From positions 11,815-75,814 of the forward strand of contig CBIFVZ010000009.1 in NCBI GenBank assembly GCA_966185765.1: a DNA stretch of 64,000 bases. The letters run 5' to 3'. Below the pieces are notes generated by a model. The model had not been told where the DNA came from. It did not search any database and saw only the letters and a list, made by a program, of their open reading frames with translations. Each line of letters opens with the position of its first letter. Position 1 is the stretch's first letter. Position numbers and translations under genes: made by a program. The DNA comes from CBIFVZ01 sp966185765 (lineage in GTDB: Bacteria; Pseudomonadota; Gammaproteobacteria; Enterobacterales; Enterobacteriaceae). Below, piece after piece: positions 35,071 to 44,236 of this stretch.

Positions 35071-36480
35071 CTAACGTATTACGCTAACATTTTCCAGTTT
35101 CACTCGACCTTCAGGTTTATCTCCTATTTGCTGAGCGACCGGGACGAAGACGTTAAAATCTTGCAGCCAGGCCTCTTTGCTACTGCTATCCGCTTGCCCT
35201 TGAGTCGTGCCATGACATTCAACCAATAAATATTTCCCACTAAACTCAGGTGCAATGCTCTGTGCATTCCCCTCCCCCGTTACTTCACAGCGTAACGTTG
35301 AAGTAGTGACTTTCTTATCGGAATCAATAGCGTCCAATTGCATCTGATATCGTTGACCAGCTACTAAAGGGAAACGGAGATCTGTCTGTAACTTGTTGAG
35401 CCGTGAGGCACCACTACTGATGGACATAGCGAATTTTAGCTGTAACTGATTAGCCAGCGTTAAACGTTGCACCGTCCAGATATTGTAATTTTCCAGCTTA
35501 CGTATATAACCATCCGGTTGTGCATCCAACTGGACGTTGACCTTGCCGAGCGCACTGACTTCGGTATAACGAACCTGTTTAAAGCGTGGAAGCGCCCAGG
35601 GTTTGATCAATGACTGCGCCTGGCGTTCAATGTCAGCAGAAAGGGGGAATTTATTGAGCCACTGAGGATTATTATCGCTCAGTTCAGGCATTGATGGCCC
35701 CATCAACGTTGATGCTGACTTATTAGGAGCAGGGACGAAAAGCCCTTCGGCGGTAAACGTTTTTCCTGATGGTAACTGACAGAACTGCTCAAAGCGTTGG
35801 GACATTTGAGTGTTAATTTCGAAGCTACTCTTGCGACGAACAATATCAGCACCAATGAGTGAGTCCGTAACGCGACCTTCGCTGTCAATGTTCAGTGCTA
35901 CGACAGCACCGCCCTGATGAGTTTTACAGTTATATAAGTAGTGTTCAATCTTTAATTCAAGTGGCGCATCGTAAGGCGGTTCCCAGATAATATCTGCAAA
36001 GTCATATCCCATACGTACAGATAAAATGTCGCCAATGCGCTGAATACTATTAGCATCGACAAGCGCGGTCATGCCAGTTTCGGTTGTGGCTGATAACTTT
36101 TCCCACCGTGCATTTTTTATCGATTGCTGGCATACCTTACGGATATCTTCTGCCGTCATCTGCATATCGTCCTGTGCAGGCGCATAGCGGAGGTAGCTGT
36201 TACCGTAATAGCGAGCGCTGGTTATCCCCTTCTCATCCAGTAAATCCTTGTACAGAAGCTGTGCCTTGCCCTGTTTACAATCAACGGAACGCCATTGCTG
36301 TACTGTTTTTCCGTTATTGAGGTTTAACGACACCATATAATTCACACGATCGTGTATTTTGACTACTGACACGGAATTAGTACTAACACTGATCACTGCA
36401 GGCTTATCAGCAGCCTGAGCCAAAGAGAATGGCAAAAGTGACAAAAAAAGTGAACCTGTTAAAGCGCGTACGCTGTGCAT
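35071..36480 (-). CDS. Secreted protein of unknown function
   Basis: I do not recognise this 469-residue protein. A clear signal peptide (1-23, SLFLSLLPFSLAQA/ADK) exports it, probably to the periplasm. The mature part is beta-rich with scattered cysteines (about six) that could form disulfides, for example WRSVDCKQGK, KVCQQSIKN, YLYNCKTHQ, QFCQLPSG, LRCEVTG and LVECHG. The first half contains a surface-antigen-like YMVSLNLNNGK segment. The C-terminal part has a small-domain look (PLVAGQRYQMQLDAID). ATG 36480 has AAGGAAC 7 nt upstream. It follows the HEAT-like gene by 92 nt on the same strand, so the two may be cotranscribed. Confidence 0.75.
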   Translation of the reverse strand: MHSVRALTGSLFLSLLPFSLAQAADKPAVISVSTNSVSVVKIHDRVNYMVSLNLNNGKTVQQWRSVDCKQGKAQLLYKDLLDEKGITSARYYGNSYLRYAPAQDDMQMTAEDIRKVCQQSIKNARWEKLSATTETGMTALVDANSIQRIGDILSVRMGYDFADIIWEPPYDAPLELKIEHYLYNCKTHQGGAVVALNIDSEGRVTDSLIGADIVRRKSSFEINTQMSQRFEQFCQLPSGKTFTAEGLFVPAPNKSASTLMGPSMPELSDNNPQWLNKFPLSADIERQAQSLIKPWALPRFKQVRYTEVSALGKVNVQLDAQPDGYIRKLENYNIWTVQRLTLANQLQLKFAMSISSGASRLNKLQTDLRFPLVAGQRYQMQLDAIDSDKKVTTSTLRCEVTGEGNAQSIAPEFSGKYLLVECHGTTQGQADSSSKEAWLQDFNVFVPVAQQIGDKPEGRVKLENVSVIR

Positions 36481-36572
36481 ATATGTTCCTTCATATTTTT
36501 TGAAATAAAAGTGCCAGCATCAAGGAGTATTGCCATATGGGAGCAAGACGCGGGCAAAAGCGATGGTTATCA

Positions 36573-37580
36573 TTACCTTCTTTTTTCTAAATCAGCCAGT
36601 GCATACATACCTCGTTCCGCTACGGATGCTGACGCATCGGATGCCAGTATTTTCGCCAGTTTAACGCCATCTTCGCCAAGAGAGTCCAATTCCTTGATGA
36701 GCATTTCACCGGCAATACGACGCACCATTGGAGAGCGATCAACTGTCGCCATTTTTAAATTTTCAATAAATGGCCTTGATGTGCCAATCATCCGCTCCTT
36801 CAAAACAGGAATACGCCGTCGTTTTCCATATACTTTGTCTACCCACTGCCAGGTCGCCCCCTCGACCCAAACAAATTTATGTTCAAACTGGCAACGGTAT
36901 GCTTTTGCTCGTAAGGAGGGTTGAACCGAGCGCTCTGAAATCTCCGTCAAAAAAGCGTCTAATGCACCGCTACGACCCGCCTGCGTAAAAATAGCGGCCA
37001 CAGGACCTGAAGTGGACAAGATGAGCCGCCTTTTAAGAGACACGGCGACGTTATCCATTGATACTATTTTCATCAGAATACTTTTTTCTGCCTCTGCCAT
37101 TCTGCCCCAGGAATCCCAATAAGGGAGCGTGATAAATAAGACATCAACGATGATTTCCGGGTCGGTCAATTCAGCTATCAATGGCAATACATCACGTGCT
37201 GCACTTCTTACCTGAGGTACCCAGTCATTGAGCCTTCGCACGACTAACGCAAATAAAAAACGGTTTGCAGCACCACCTGATAAAGTCCTTAGTGCTCTCT
37301 CCCGTTTGAATCCATCGGCATTGCATACATCCAGCCAGCTAAGAGAACCCATCAAGCCAGCATTAATATGAATAAGCCTGAGATGAGATGGCGCAAGCGA
37401 TGCATAAATCGCCCAGCGAATCAGACGCTCCCAGTCATCTAACTTTTTAAGTGGTAGTGCTGAAGTGGCGGTAATAAAGGGTGATATATCCGGGCGAATT
37501 CTTTGATAAAACTTATTAAAGCTTAATGATTTTTTGACAGCGGCAATTACGTCCTGTTGAAGACTGTCCGGTAGTGACAT
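36573..37580 (-). CDS. HEAT-like repeat protein of unknown function
   Basis: This 335-residue protein without signal peptide or membrane helix is predicted almost wholly helical. Helical pairs with the D-x-x-P-x-V-R spacing of HEAT/armadillo repeats are visible: LNDWVPQVRSAARDVLPLIAELTD near 120-145, MATVDRSPMVRRIAGEMLIKEL near 280-300, and a final SDASASVAERGMYALADL. Such scaffolds mediate protein contacts. It is the upstream partner of the secreted protein gene. Nothing in the sequence fixes a role. Confidence 0.72.
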   Translation of the reverse strand: MSLPDSLQQDVIAAVKKSLSFNKFYQRIRPDISPFITATSALPLKKLDDWERLIRWAIYASLAPSHLRLIHINAGLMGSLSWLDVCNADGFKRERALRTLSGGAANRFLFALVVRRLNDWVPQVRSAARDVLPLIAELTDPEIIVDVLFITLPYWDSWGRMAEAEKSILMKIVSMDNVAVSLKRRLILSTSGPVAAIFTQAGRSGALDAFLTEISERSVQPSLRAKAYRCQFEHKFVWVEGATWQWVDKVYGKRRRIPVLKERMIGTSRPFIENLKMATVDRSPMVRRIAGEMLIKELDSLGEDGVKLAKILASDASASVAERGMYALADLEKRR

Positions 37581-37689
37581 GAGATAACATCCTTTCCCAA
37601 TTTATAGCAGTACATAAAATTGTGATAATCCATCTTTAACATAGATTGCCTGCATGCAACCTGTTAGCGCAAACATTTCGTATTCAACA

Positions 37690-37878
37690 TCTGCTCATCT
37701 GGCGATCGTTTATCATGCGCTTCACGGTAAAATGACATTATCGCTGCATATACGCCAGGGCGTTGATATGGGTCGGCCAGGCTCAGTGTATACACACGTC
37801 GATGTGTCTTCAGGTAAGCCGACCAGCCGGGTAGGCGGTAAAAGCGTTATGACGATGGAAGGAACATTTAGCCTGTGA
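37690..37878 (+). pseudogene. Remnant of a PhzF-family isomerase (C-terminal end)
   Basis: The plus-strand frame reads HLAIVYHALHGKM, then IRQGVDMGRPGSVYTHVDV, then RVGGKSVMTMEGTFSL and a stop. This is the C-terminal signature of PhzF/YddE-type proteins (QG-x-x-MGRPS, later GG-x-x-V-x-x-x-EG). Full family members are about 260-300 residues, so some 220 residues are gone, and no start or upstream coding is present. It is a degraded gene end in an accessory stretch. Confidence 0.72.
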
Positions 37879-37890
37879 TAGCCGTTTGTT

Positions 37891-37933
37891 CAAAAAGCTC
37901 CCCTGGCACTAACGTCATTTTTAACGCCAGGGG
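37891..37933 (-). terminator. Terminator of the SnoaL-like gene
   Basis: Read leftwards, CCCCTGGC...GCCAGGGG with an 18-nt loop is followed by AGCTTTTTG, about 80 nt beyond the stop at 38011. Confidence 0.65.
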
Positions 37934-38010
37934 ATTTACGGGTGAGATAATATGCAATGAGGAGCGCTATCTGGCATGGCGCATGGTCCATCAATGCGGG
38001 TACTGAATAA

Positions 38011-38463
38011 TTAAAACATACTGTTACCGCTGGCGGTTTTCTCCGGCACAGTCTGCGTCACATCCCAGTGCTCAATGATTTTATGGTTATCATCGAGTTT
38101 AAAAATATCAATAATCGCTTTGGTTTCGCCCGGCTCGCGCCCGGTGTTTTTAACATGCAGAATCACATAATTACCATCAACAAAACTCTGCGTGATTTCA
38201 CTGCGTGACTGCGGGTATTTTTGTTTGAGAAAAGCAATAAACTTCTCAAAGCCCGCCACACCGTCTTGCGCGACCGGATTATGCTGTTTGTAGGTCGCCC
38301 CCAGGTACTGCTTCGCCTGGGCAAAATCCTTTTTATTTAATGCACTGTCATAAAATGCCAGCACATTTTGTTTATTGATGGTTTCGCTTTGCGTGTTGCC
38401 CGCCCAGGCGGTACTGACGGCTAAAGGAAGCACGCAAAACAAGGCCGCAATGGTTGTACGCAT
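38011..38463 (-). CDS. Secreted SnoaL-like / NTF2-fold protein
   Basis: This 150-residue protein has a signal peptide (MRTTIAALFCVLPLAVSTAWA/GNT) and an NTF2/SnoaL-type domain: VLAFYDSALNKKDFAQAKQYL, YKQHNP, GFEKFIAFLK and HWDVTQTVP. The family includes polyketide cyclases and many small-molecule binding proteins; the substrate here is unknown. ATG 38463 is preferred because GGAG lies 7 nt upstream; the ATG at 38469 is too close. It stands alone. Confidence 0.8.
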   Translation of the reverse strand: MRTTIAALFCVLPLAVSTAWAGNTQSETINKQNVLAFYDSALNKKDFAQAKQYLGATYKQHNPVAQDGVAGFEKFIAFLKQKYPQSRSEITQSFVDGNYVILHVKNTGREPGETKAIIDIFKLDDNHKIIEHWDVTQTVPEKTASGNSMF

Positions 38464-38610
38464 TGTCATTCTCCGGATTAATTCATCGCATAGTCGTTAA
38501 CTATGCTCCTAATCCTAGCCGCTTCGATAAAAATATGTTCGACACAGATGTAAAAAATCACGTCACTCCTCGCTTACCTTTGCCATTCCCGGGTTTTAGC
38601 ACCTGCGTTT

Positions 38611-40179
38611 TCATTCAAGACTGAGCGTGTGTGTAATGCCACAGCGCGCAACAAATGACTCGTCATGACTCACCAGCAGCAGCGTGCCTCGATAGTCGTA
38701 CAGCGCATGTTCCAGAAGCTGCTTTGAATCCAGATCCAGTGCGTTATCTGGCTCATCAAGGATAAGGATCTCCGGCGGTGGTTCAGCAAGCGTCAGGGCA
38801 AGTAATGTCACTTTTAGCCGCTCACCACCGCTAAGGCTACCAAAGGGCAGCAACCCGCGATCGCCACGAATGCGCAGCGCCCCCAGATGCGACCGCCACG
38901 TCTGCGCACTCACTGCTGGCGCATAACGGCACAGTGCCTCAGTGGTACTCAGCGCCGGGTCCAGCAATTGTAATTTCTGGTCGAGATAACACACCCGTCC
39001 GTGAAGTGAAAACGCCCCCGCTGCGGGCAGTAGCTCGCCCGTCAAAACGCGCAGCAGCGTCGATTTGCCACAGCCGTTACGCCCGGCAATATGCCAGTGC
39101 TCACCGCCATAAATATCAAACGAATGCGCCTGTGAATTGCCTTGTGGGAGCCGCAGACCATGAGCATGCACCATTAACCGGCCTGACGGCACCACGACTG
39201 GCATTTTCAGCGTTTGCGCATCCTTTATCTGGCGCTGTTCACTTACCTGCTGGCGCTCGGCACTCAACTGGTTAATGATGCGGGCATTGCGCTGCGCCAC
39301 CCCCGCCATCTTACCTTCAGCCCGTTCTTTTTTGCCGTCCAGCAATATCGTTGCCTGTGAGCCGTTACGACGCAACTTTTCTCCCTGCTGCTGGCGCTTT
39401 GCGCGTTTGGCAGCGCTCTTTTGTTGTACACGCTTTTCCTGATGCAACTGCGACGTCAGACGCGCCTCATGCGCTTGCAGCGCCTGCTGTTTTCTTGCCT
39501 GTTCAGTGGCATAAACCTCATAGTTGCCGCCGTATTCATTAAGCCCACTGGCCGTCAGTTCAAAGATAGCGTTCATCTGCCCGAGTAAGGTGCGGTCGTG
39601 GCTGATAACCAGGCTGCCCGCGCGGTGCTCAAGCAGTTGTCGGGCAAGCCAGCGCCGCCCGGCGCTGTCAAGATGGCCATCTGGCTCGTCGAGCAATAAA
39701 AAGGCGTCTTGCTGCATAAACGCCAGACACAACGCAAGACGCACCTGTTCACCGCCGCTCAGGCAACGACAGTCGCTGTTAAGCGCCAGATGCCCCAGCC
39801 CGGCGTCACTCAGGAGGCGCTGTGCCCGGGCGCTACGTTCCCAGCTGTCTGCCAGCAATGTAAACAAATCCGGGTCGGTATCGCCCGCATCAATGCGCTG
39901 TTGTGCACGCAGGATATCGCTGATGCCGAGCGCATCAGCCAGGGTTGCCGCCGGTGCAGGTCCGCGCTGTGGCAGGTAATAAAATGCGCGCGCCCAACGC
40001 ACATAGCCTTCGGCAGGTTTTTCACGCTGGGCAAGCAGTGTAAACAACACCGATTTACCCTGACCATTAGGACCTACCAGCCCCTGCGGTTGGGTAAACA
40101 GCGTACCGCTGATATCAGAAAACAACGTTGTGGCGTTAAAAACCGCGCTAAGACGCGAAAAATGACAGGCTACAGGCAT
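38611..40179 (-). CDS. ABC-F family ATPase
   Basis: This 522-residue soluble protein has two ABC ATPase domains and no membrane part. Domain 1 has Walker A GPNGQGKS, signature LSGGEQVR and Walker B LLLDEPDGHLD. Domain 2 has Walker A GRNGCGKST, signature LSGGERLK and Walker B LILDEPDNALD. A charged linker (about 255-330, rich in K, R, Q) joins them. ABC-F proteins act on ribosomes, in translation control or antibiotic protection. This is not one of the four E. coli members (EttA, Uup, YbiT, YheS) as far as I can tell. Domain 2 has H-loop SHDES. ATG 40179 has AGGAGG 7 nt upstream; the open frame beyond is not conserved. Confidence 0.87.
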   Translation of the reverse strand: MPVACHFSRLSAVFNATTLFSDISGTLFTQPQGLVGPNGQGKSVLFTLLAQREKPAEGYVRWARAFYYLPQRGPAPAATLADALGISDILRAQQRIDAGDTDPDLFTLLADSWERSARAQRLLSDAGLGHLALNSDCRCLSGGEQVRLALCLAFMQQDAFLLLDEPDGHLDSAGRRWLARQLLEHRAGSLVISHDRTLLGQMNAIFELTASGLNEYGGNYEVYATEQARKQQALQAHEARLTSQLHQEKRVQQKSAAKRAKRQQQGEKLRRNGSQATILLDGKKERAEGKMAGVAQRNARIINQLSAERQQVSEQRQIKDAQTLKMPVVVPSGRLMVHAHGLRLPQGNSQAHSFDIYGGEHWHIAGRNGCGKSTLLRVLTGELLPAAGAFSLHGRVCYLDQKLQLLDPALSTTEALCRYAPAVSAQTWRSHLGALRIRGDRGLLPFGSLSGGERLKVTLLALTLAEPPPEILILDEPDNALDLDSKQLLEHALYDYRGTLLLVSHDESFVARCGITHTLSLE

Positions 40180-40264
40180 AAATAAGCCTCCTGATAAACA
40201 GGGGCTGAAAGCCAATACCCATATAAAAAGAGTCAGGTTATGCCACCAGCCCGCAATCAAACAC

Positions 40265-40287
40265 TAACGCCGCTATTACGGGCGTTA
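40265..40287. promoter_or_regulatory. Inverted repeat in the ABC-F leader
   Basis: TAACGCC-N9-GGCGTTA is a perfect 7-bp repeat about 85 nt upstream of the ABC-F start. It could be an operator or a leader stem-loop. Confidence 0.35.
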
Positions 40288-40469
40288 CAGAGCGTTGAAA
40301 GGTGCGGGTGTTACTTCACTGGCGTAGAACCTCATTGGAGAGAAAAGAGAAAACCCGGCTATGCTACCTGAAGTTTGCGCAAAAGGTAAATTGGGCGACA
40401 CAAAAAGTGTAAGCCAATTAAAAAAAACGCCTGCTTTACCGGGAATCTCTGATTATTGCAGAGGGTATT

Positions 40470-41156
40470 TTATGAGGACTGATACCGGTAGCCAAGACCA
40501 TGTACGGTACGAATCAGCAAAGGATTATTCACATCCTGCTCAATGACTTTGCGTAACCTGGAAATGTGTTGATCCAGGGTACGGCTATTGGGTAAATAAT
40601 CGTAGCCCCAGGCTGCATCAAATAGCATATCCCGCGTCACTACCTGATTTTTGTGGCGGTGAAGGCAGGTTAAAATACGAACCTCCCGCAAGGTCAGCTC
40701 CATTTTTTGCTCACCGCGCCGTGCGCATAACTCATTGGGAAAGACAGTAAGATCACCAAATATAAAGCTAAGATTGGGTTGCTGTGTATTATCACGCAAG
40801 CAGCGCCGGGCGATGGTCTTTATCCGCGCTCGCAGTTCATGAATGCCAAAGGGTTTGCTGATGTAATCATCCGCCCCCAACTCCAGCCCAACCACGCGAT
40901 CGATTTCTTCGTCTTTGGCTGAAAGAAATACGATGGGGATATGCTCATTGTGGCGGCGAATTTCGCGGCACACCGTATAACCATCCATTTCAGGCATCAT
41001 AATATCGAGCAAAACAAAGTCCGGTCCACTGCGATGGTAACACTCAAGTGCTGCGCGACCATCTGGTGCGGCAATCAACGTATAACCTTCCCGTGACAGC
41101 GCATCAACCAGCCCCTGACGGATATGCGTGTCATCTTCGGCAATCAGTATTTTCAT
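40470..41156 (-). CDS. OmpR/PhoB-type response regulator
   Basis: This 228-residue regulator has a receiver domain (1-120) with acidic pair E7-D8-D9, phosphorylation site D51 (LLDIMMPEMDGY), and K in YISKPFG. A winged-helix DNA-binding domain follows (about 130-228: LTLREVRILTCLHRHKNQVV, RTLDQHISRLRKVIE, TVHGLGYRY). It follows the kinase gene by 4 nt, so they are one operon and one system. The start is ATG 41156 (MKILIAEDD) with AAGGAT upstream. The closest-known family is PhoB/CreB-like, but the neighbourhood with a vWA protein is not that of CreBC or PhoBR. Confidence 0.9.
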   Translation of the reverse strand: MKILIAEDDTHIRQGLVDALSREGYTLIAAPDGRAALECYHRSGPDFVLLDIMMPEMDGYTVCREIRRHNEHIPIVFLSAKDEEIDRVVGLELGADDYISKPFGIHELRARIKTIARRCLRDNTQQPNLSFIFGDLTVFPNELCARRGEQKMELTLREVRILTCLHRHKNQVVTRDMLFDAAWGYDYLPNSRTLDQHISRLRKVIEQDVNNPLLIRTVHGLGYRYQSS

Positions 41157-41160
41157 GGTT

Positions 41161-42657
41161 CTATCCTTGAGGCAACACCAGGGTAAAGCACACCCCCGGC
41201 TGCTCTGTGGTAACAAGAATGCGTCCTTGCAGGCGTTGCGCCAGCTGTGAGGCGATGGTCAGCCCAATACCGGTTCCAGACACGCCTTCAGTGATGGATG
41301 ATTTCACCCGGTAAAACGCACGAAAGATCATTTTAAGCTCTTGCTCGGGTATGCCGGGACCATAGTCACGTACGGCTATCTCCACGTTTTCACGCACAAG
41401 ACAGACAGCAATATCAATACGTTTCCCCTGTGAAGCATATTTTTCTGCATTACTCAGGAAGTTACTGATGATTTGGGTGAGAACATCGCTGTCGCTATGT
41501 AACACCAGATTTTGCGGACAAGTAATGTGCATCTCCATGCCTTTAACCTGCAAGGCAGGCGTGAAGATGTGCGTAATTTCGGTTATCAGATGCGCAATGT
41601 CCACCGGTTGAATATGCAGTTTGGGTGAACGCGTGAAGGTGAGGATATTTTGAATAAGCCGCGATAAACGCTGGCTCTCCTGGGTAATGACATTCACATA
41701 ACGCAGTTCGTGTTCCTGCTCATCATCCAGTCCTTCACGCATCAGTTCAGCATAGAGCGTAATATTAGTCAGCGGTGTTTTCAGCTCGTGCGACACCTGG
41801 CTTACGAAATCTACCTGCTGGCGTGCCTGACGAGCGTTGCGGGTATATTCCCGCCATAACGAAAAACCAATTAACGCGACTGCCATCAGAAGCACTGCAA
41901 GTAATACCCCGCCCCATATCCAGATATGATTAAGCGGGGTCTTTACGCCATAGACTTTCACTTTCCATGTAGTGAGGGGGTAATCCAGCGTAACGCTATC
42001 CAGTAACGTCTGCTGGGTTAATGCTGAGGGTTCATTCAGGTACAGCTGACGACCGTTTTCCGTCACCTGAACAATCAGCCTTGCCGCTTCATGGCTGGCC
42101 TGGATACTATTCGCTGTGTCCATCATCAGCTGTACGTAAGAGAGACGAAACCCAACAATCGCATTCCCCTTCTGTCGCCAGTAAATCAGCAGCGGCTCCT
42201 GCGTTTCCTGGGTAATAAACCACCCTGCCTGCGGGACATTTTGTTCACTACCGGCCATATGACTGGCAAGCTGGCTGGGATCGTTGACCAACGGTGTAAG
42301 CTGGCGAACCCACTCTTTTTCTTCATTGGTTAAGGGCGCATGTTCATCCGGGTAAATAAGCTGATGTTTACGCAGGATAAACACATCAACAATACTGTCG
42401 TCGTTTTCTTTAAAAGCGCGCAACGTCGCAGCGTCATCAGGGTTAATAAAATCGCTGATGGCATGTAAACGCGAGGCTCTTTGTTGCAGATGATTTTTAA
42501 TCACGGTAACGACACTGGCCGTTTGCGCTTTTGCCAGATTGTGCACCTGGTTTTGACGCAATAAGACTTCATGCTCAAGCGTGCGGATGCCCAGATAAGC
42601 AAGCAGAACAAAAAATATCAGCGCGATAACGAGATAAATCAGCTTACTTCTGAACAT
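41161..42657 (-). CDS. Membrane sensor histidine kinase
   Basis: The 498-residue kinase has TM1 (about 7-25), a periplasmic sensor region (26-245), TM2 (about 247-268), then a HisKA domain with H in VSHELKTPLTNITLY and a HATPase domain with N-box NFLSNAEKYA, G1 DYGPGIPE, F-box IFRAFYR and G2 GVSGTGIGLTIA. No HAMP domain separates TM2 from HisKA. The periplasmic part has no family I recognise. It lies 17 nt after the vWA gene and 4 nt before the response regulator gene, which suggests the secreted vWA protein feeds into its signal. Confidence 0.9.
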   Translation of the reverse strand: MFRSKLIYLVIALIFFVLLAYLGIRTLEHEVLLRQNQVHNLAKAQTASVVTVIKNHLQQRASRLHAISDFINPDDAATLRAFKENDDSIVDVFILRKHQLIYPDEHAPLTNEEKEWVRQLTPLVNDPSQLASHMAGSEQNVPQAGWFITQETQEPLLIYWRQKGNAIVGFRLSYVQLMMDTANSIQASHEAARLIVQVTENGRQLYLNEPSALTQQTLLDSVTLDYPLTTWKVKVYGVKTPLNHIWIWGGVLLAVLLMAVALIGFSLWREYTRNARQARQQVDFVSQVSHELKTPLTNITLYAELMREGLDDEQEHELRYVNVITQESQRLSRLIQNILTFTRSPKLHIQPVDIAHLITEITHIFTPALQVKGMEMHITCPQNLVLHSDSDVLTQIISNFLSNAEKYASQGKRIDIAVCLVRENVEIAVRDYGPGIPEQELKMIFRAFYRVKSSITEGVSGTGIGLTIASQLAQRLQGRILVTTEQPGVCFTLVLPQG

Positions 42658-42674
42658 CCAGCACTCCCTGTGGA

Positions 42675-44030
42675 TCAGTTGGCTTTCGAGCTTTGCGTTT
42701 TCGTGTTATAGGTTTTTTCTTTCAGCAGCTTGCGTGAGGAATCTTTACTCATGCTGTCCATACTCTGCAACAATTCATGGTTTTCCTGCACGTTTTCTTC
42801 CACCTTCTTAACGGCTGCCGGTGCGGCGACCTTCAGTGCCCCCATCATGCTGGCGTTGTCGCGTAGCACTTGCTTCGCCTCATCCATTTTACCCTGATCG
42901 ATAAGCTTTAAGGCTCGCTCGTTCTCAATGGCTGATTGTTGAATCGCGGAATCTACAATCACTTCGTCTACCCGCGCTTTACTGACTTCACTGGCTGAAG
43001 CGGTGTAACTAATAGTCATTTTGTCGTTCCAGCGCTCTTTCGCGTGCGTTACAAGATTGTCGTAACTGACACTCACGTCGCCAAGCGGTTTACGTTGCGC
43101 AGCACTGCCTTTGGCTGGCAACACTTCCAGCATGACAAATTTTTCCTGATTGGCGTAAAGCTGGTTCAATTTGACCGTCACAGTATTGCCACGAATTTCG
43201 CCTTCGCGACCAAGCAAGCGCAGCGGCTTCACATTATCTGCCACGTTGATTGTCACAACGACATCCTGCGCGACTACGGACATCACATCGCCAAATTCAT
43301 GCGCAAAGGCTTTTTCCAGTGAGTGGGTATTTTGCACAAAGACATGATTACCGTCGCTATTTTGTGCAATCGCTGCCATCAGATCTTCGTTATAACCTGC
43401 GCCAATACCCATAGTGGTAATAGCAATGCCCTTACGCCCTGCAATTTTGCCCAGCTCGGCCAGTTCGCTGGTCGAGGATGGACCGGTGTTCGCCTGCCCG
43501 TCAGACAACAGTATCATGCGGTTAATATGGGCTTTATCGAGAAACTTGCTGGCTTCATCTATGCCCCGGCTCACGCCAGCAAACAGTGCGGTGCCGCCAC
43601 GGGAAGTCAGCCTTTCGCGAATCTGGCTGATGACTTGTGCTTTATTATTGAGCTTAGCAGCGGGGACAATCACATCCACGACGTCATCATAAATCACGAC
43701 CGAGAGCGTGTCCTGGCGGCTCAAGGTGTTTACCGCCATAATCGCCGCTTCTTTGGCTTTTTCAATGCGATCGCCACTCATCGAACCGGAGCGGTCAATA
43801 ACCAGCGCGAGGTTGATAGGGATGCGTTTTTGTGTCGCGATGGTAGGAAACCCCGTCAGTGACACTTTCAAATAGTTTTTATCCTGGGTATTTTCCAGCA
43901 CTACTGGGGAAGCCAGTTGAGCTTTGATAGCCACTTTCTGAGGGGGCTGGGCAACAGATTGCGCGTTGGCTCCCGCCGCCGTCACAAATACCCCCAACAT
44001 TAGCGCTGTGCAGACATGTTTCAGATTCAC
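42675..44030 (-). CDS. Secreted vWA-domain protein
   Basis: This 451-residue exported protein starts at GTG 44030 (AAGGAG 7 nt upstream), where a signal peptide begins (VNLKHVCTALMLGVFVTAAGANA). The von Willebrand A domain (about 80-260) has a complete MIDAS: D-x-S-x-S in LVIDRSGSMSGDR, T in SRGGTALFAG and D in ILLSDGQANTGP. A beta region (265-355) follows, and then a helical, lysine- and glutamine-rich tail (about 365-451, ENERALKLIDQGKMDEAKQV). Architecture is like YfbK-type proteins without their lipobox. It heads a three-gene operon with a sensor kinase and response regulator, and probably binds a metal-dependent partner in the periplasm. Confidence 0.87.
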   Translation of the reverse strand: MNLKHVCTALMLGVFVTAAGANAQSVAQPPQKVAIKAQLASPVVLENTQDKNYLKVSLTGFPTIATQKRIPINLALVIDRSGSMSGDRIEKAKEAAIMAVNTLSRQDTLSVVIYDDVVDVIVPAAKLNNKAQVISQIRERLTSRGGTALFAGVSRGIDEASKFLDKAHINRMILLSDGQANTGPSSTSELAELGKIAGRKGIAITTMGIGAGYNEDLMAAIAQNSDGNHVFVQNTHSLEKAFAHEFGDVMSVVAQDVVVTINVADNVKPLRLLGREGEIRGNTVTVKLNQLYANQEKFVMLEVLPAKGSAAQRKPLGDVSVSYDNLVTHAKERWNDKMTISYTASASEVSKARVDEVIVDSAIQQSAIENERALKLIDQGKMDEAKQVLRDNASMMGALKVAAPAAVKKVEENVQENHELLQSMDSMSKDSSRKLLKEKTYNTKTQSSKAN

Positions 44031-44236
44031 AATGTATCTCCTTGTCAAAAGAATCGACTCCATTCTTAAGTAACCCAGGCACCAGTTGGTCTGCTATCTG
44101 TATAAAGTTGTCAAAAAATTGTCAAAACAGGACGATTACGCCACTATCCCGCAGAAAACATGTGCGGTATTCGTAAGTCAGGCGCACAGGCTACAATAAT
44201 GACCATTTTTTCATCAGGAGCGTTCAGTAAACCGAT

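Noticed and set aside
34608..38010. A prophage or integrative element
   Set aside because: No integrase, tRNA target, direct repeats or phage structural genes were seen, only unknown genes and one gene remnant.
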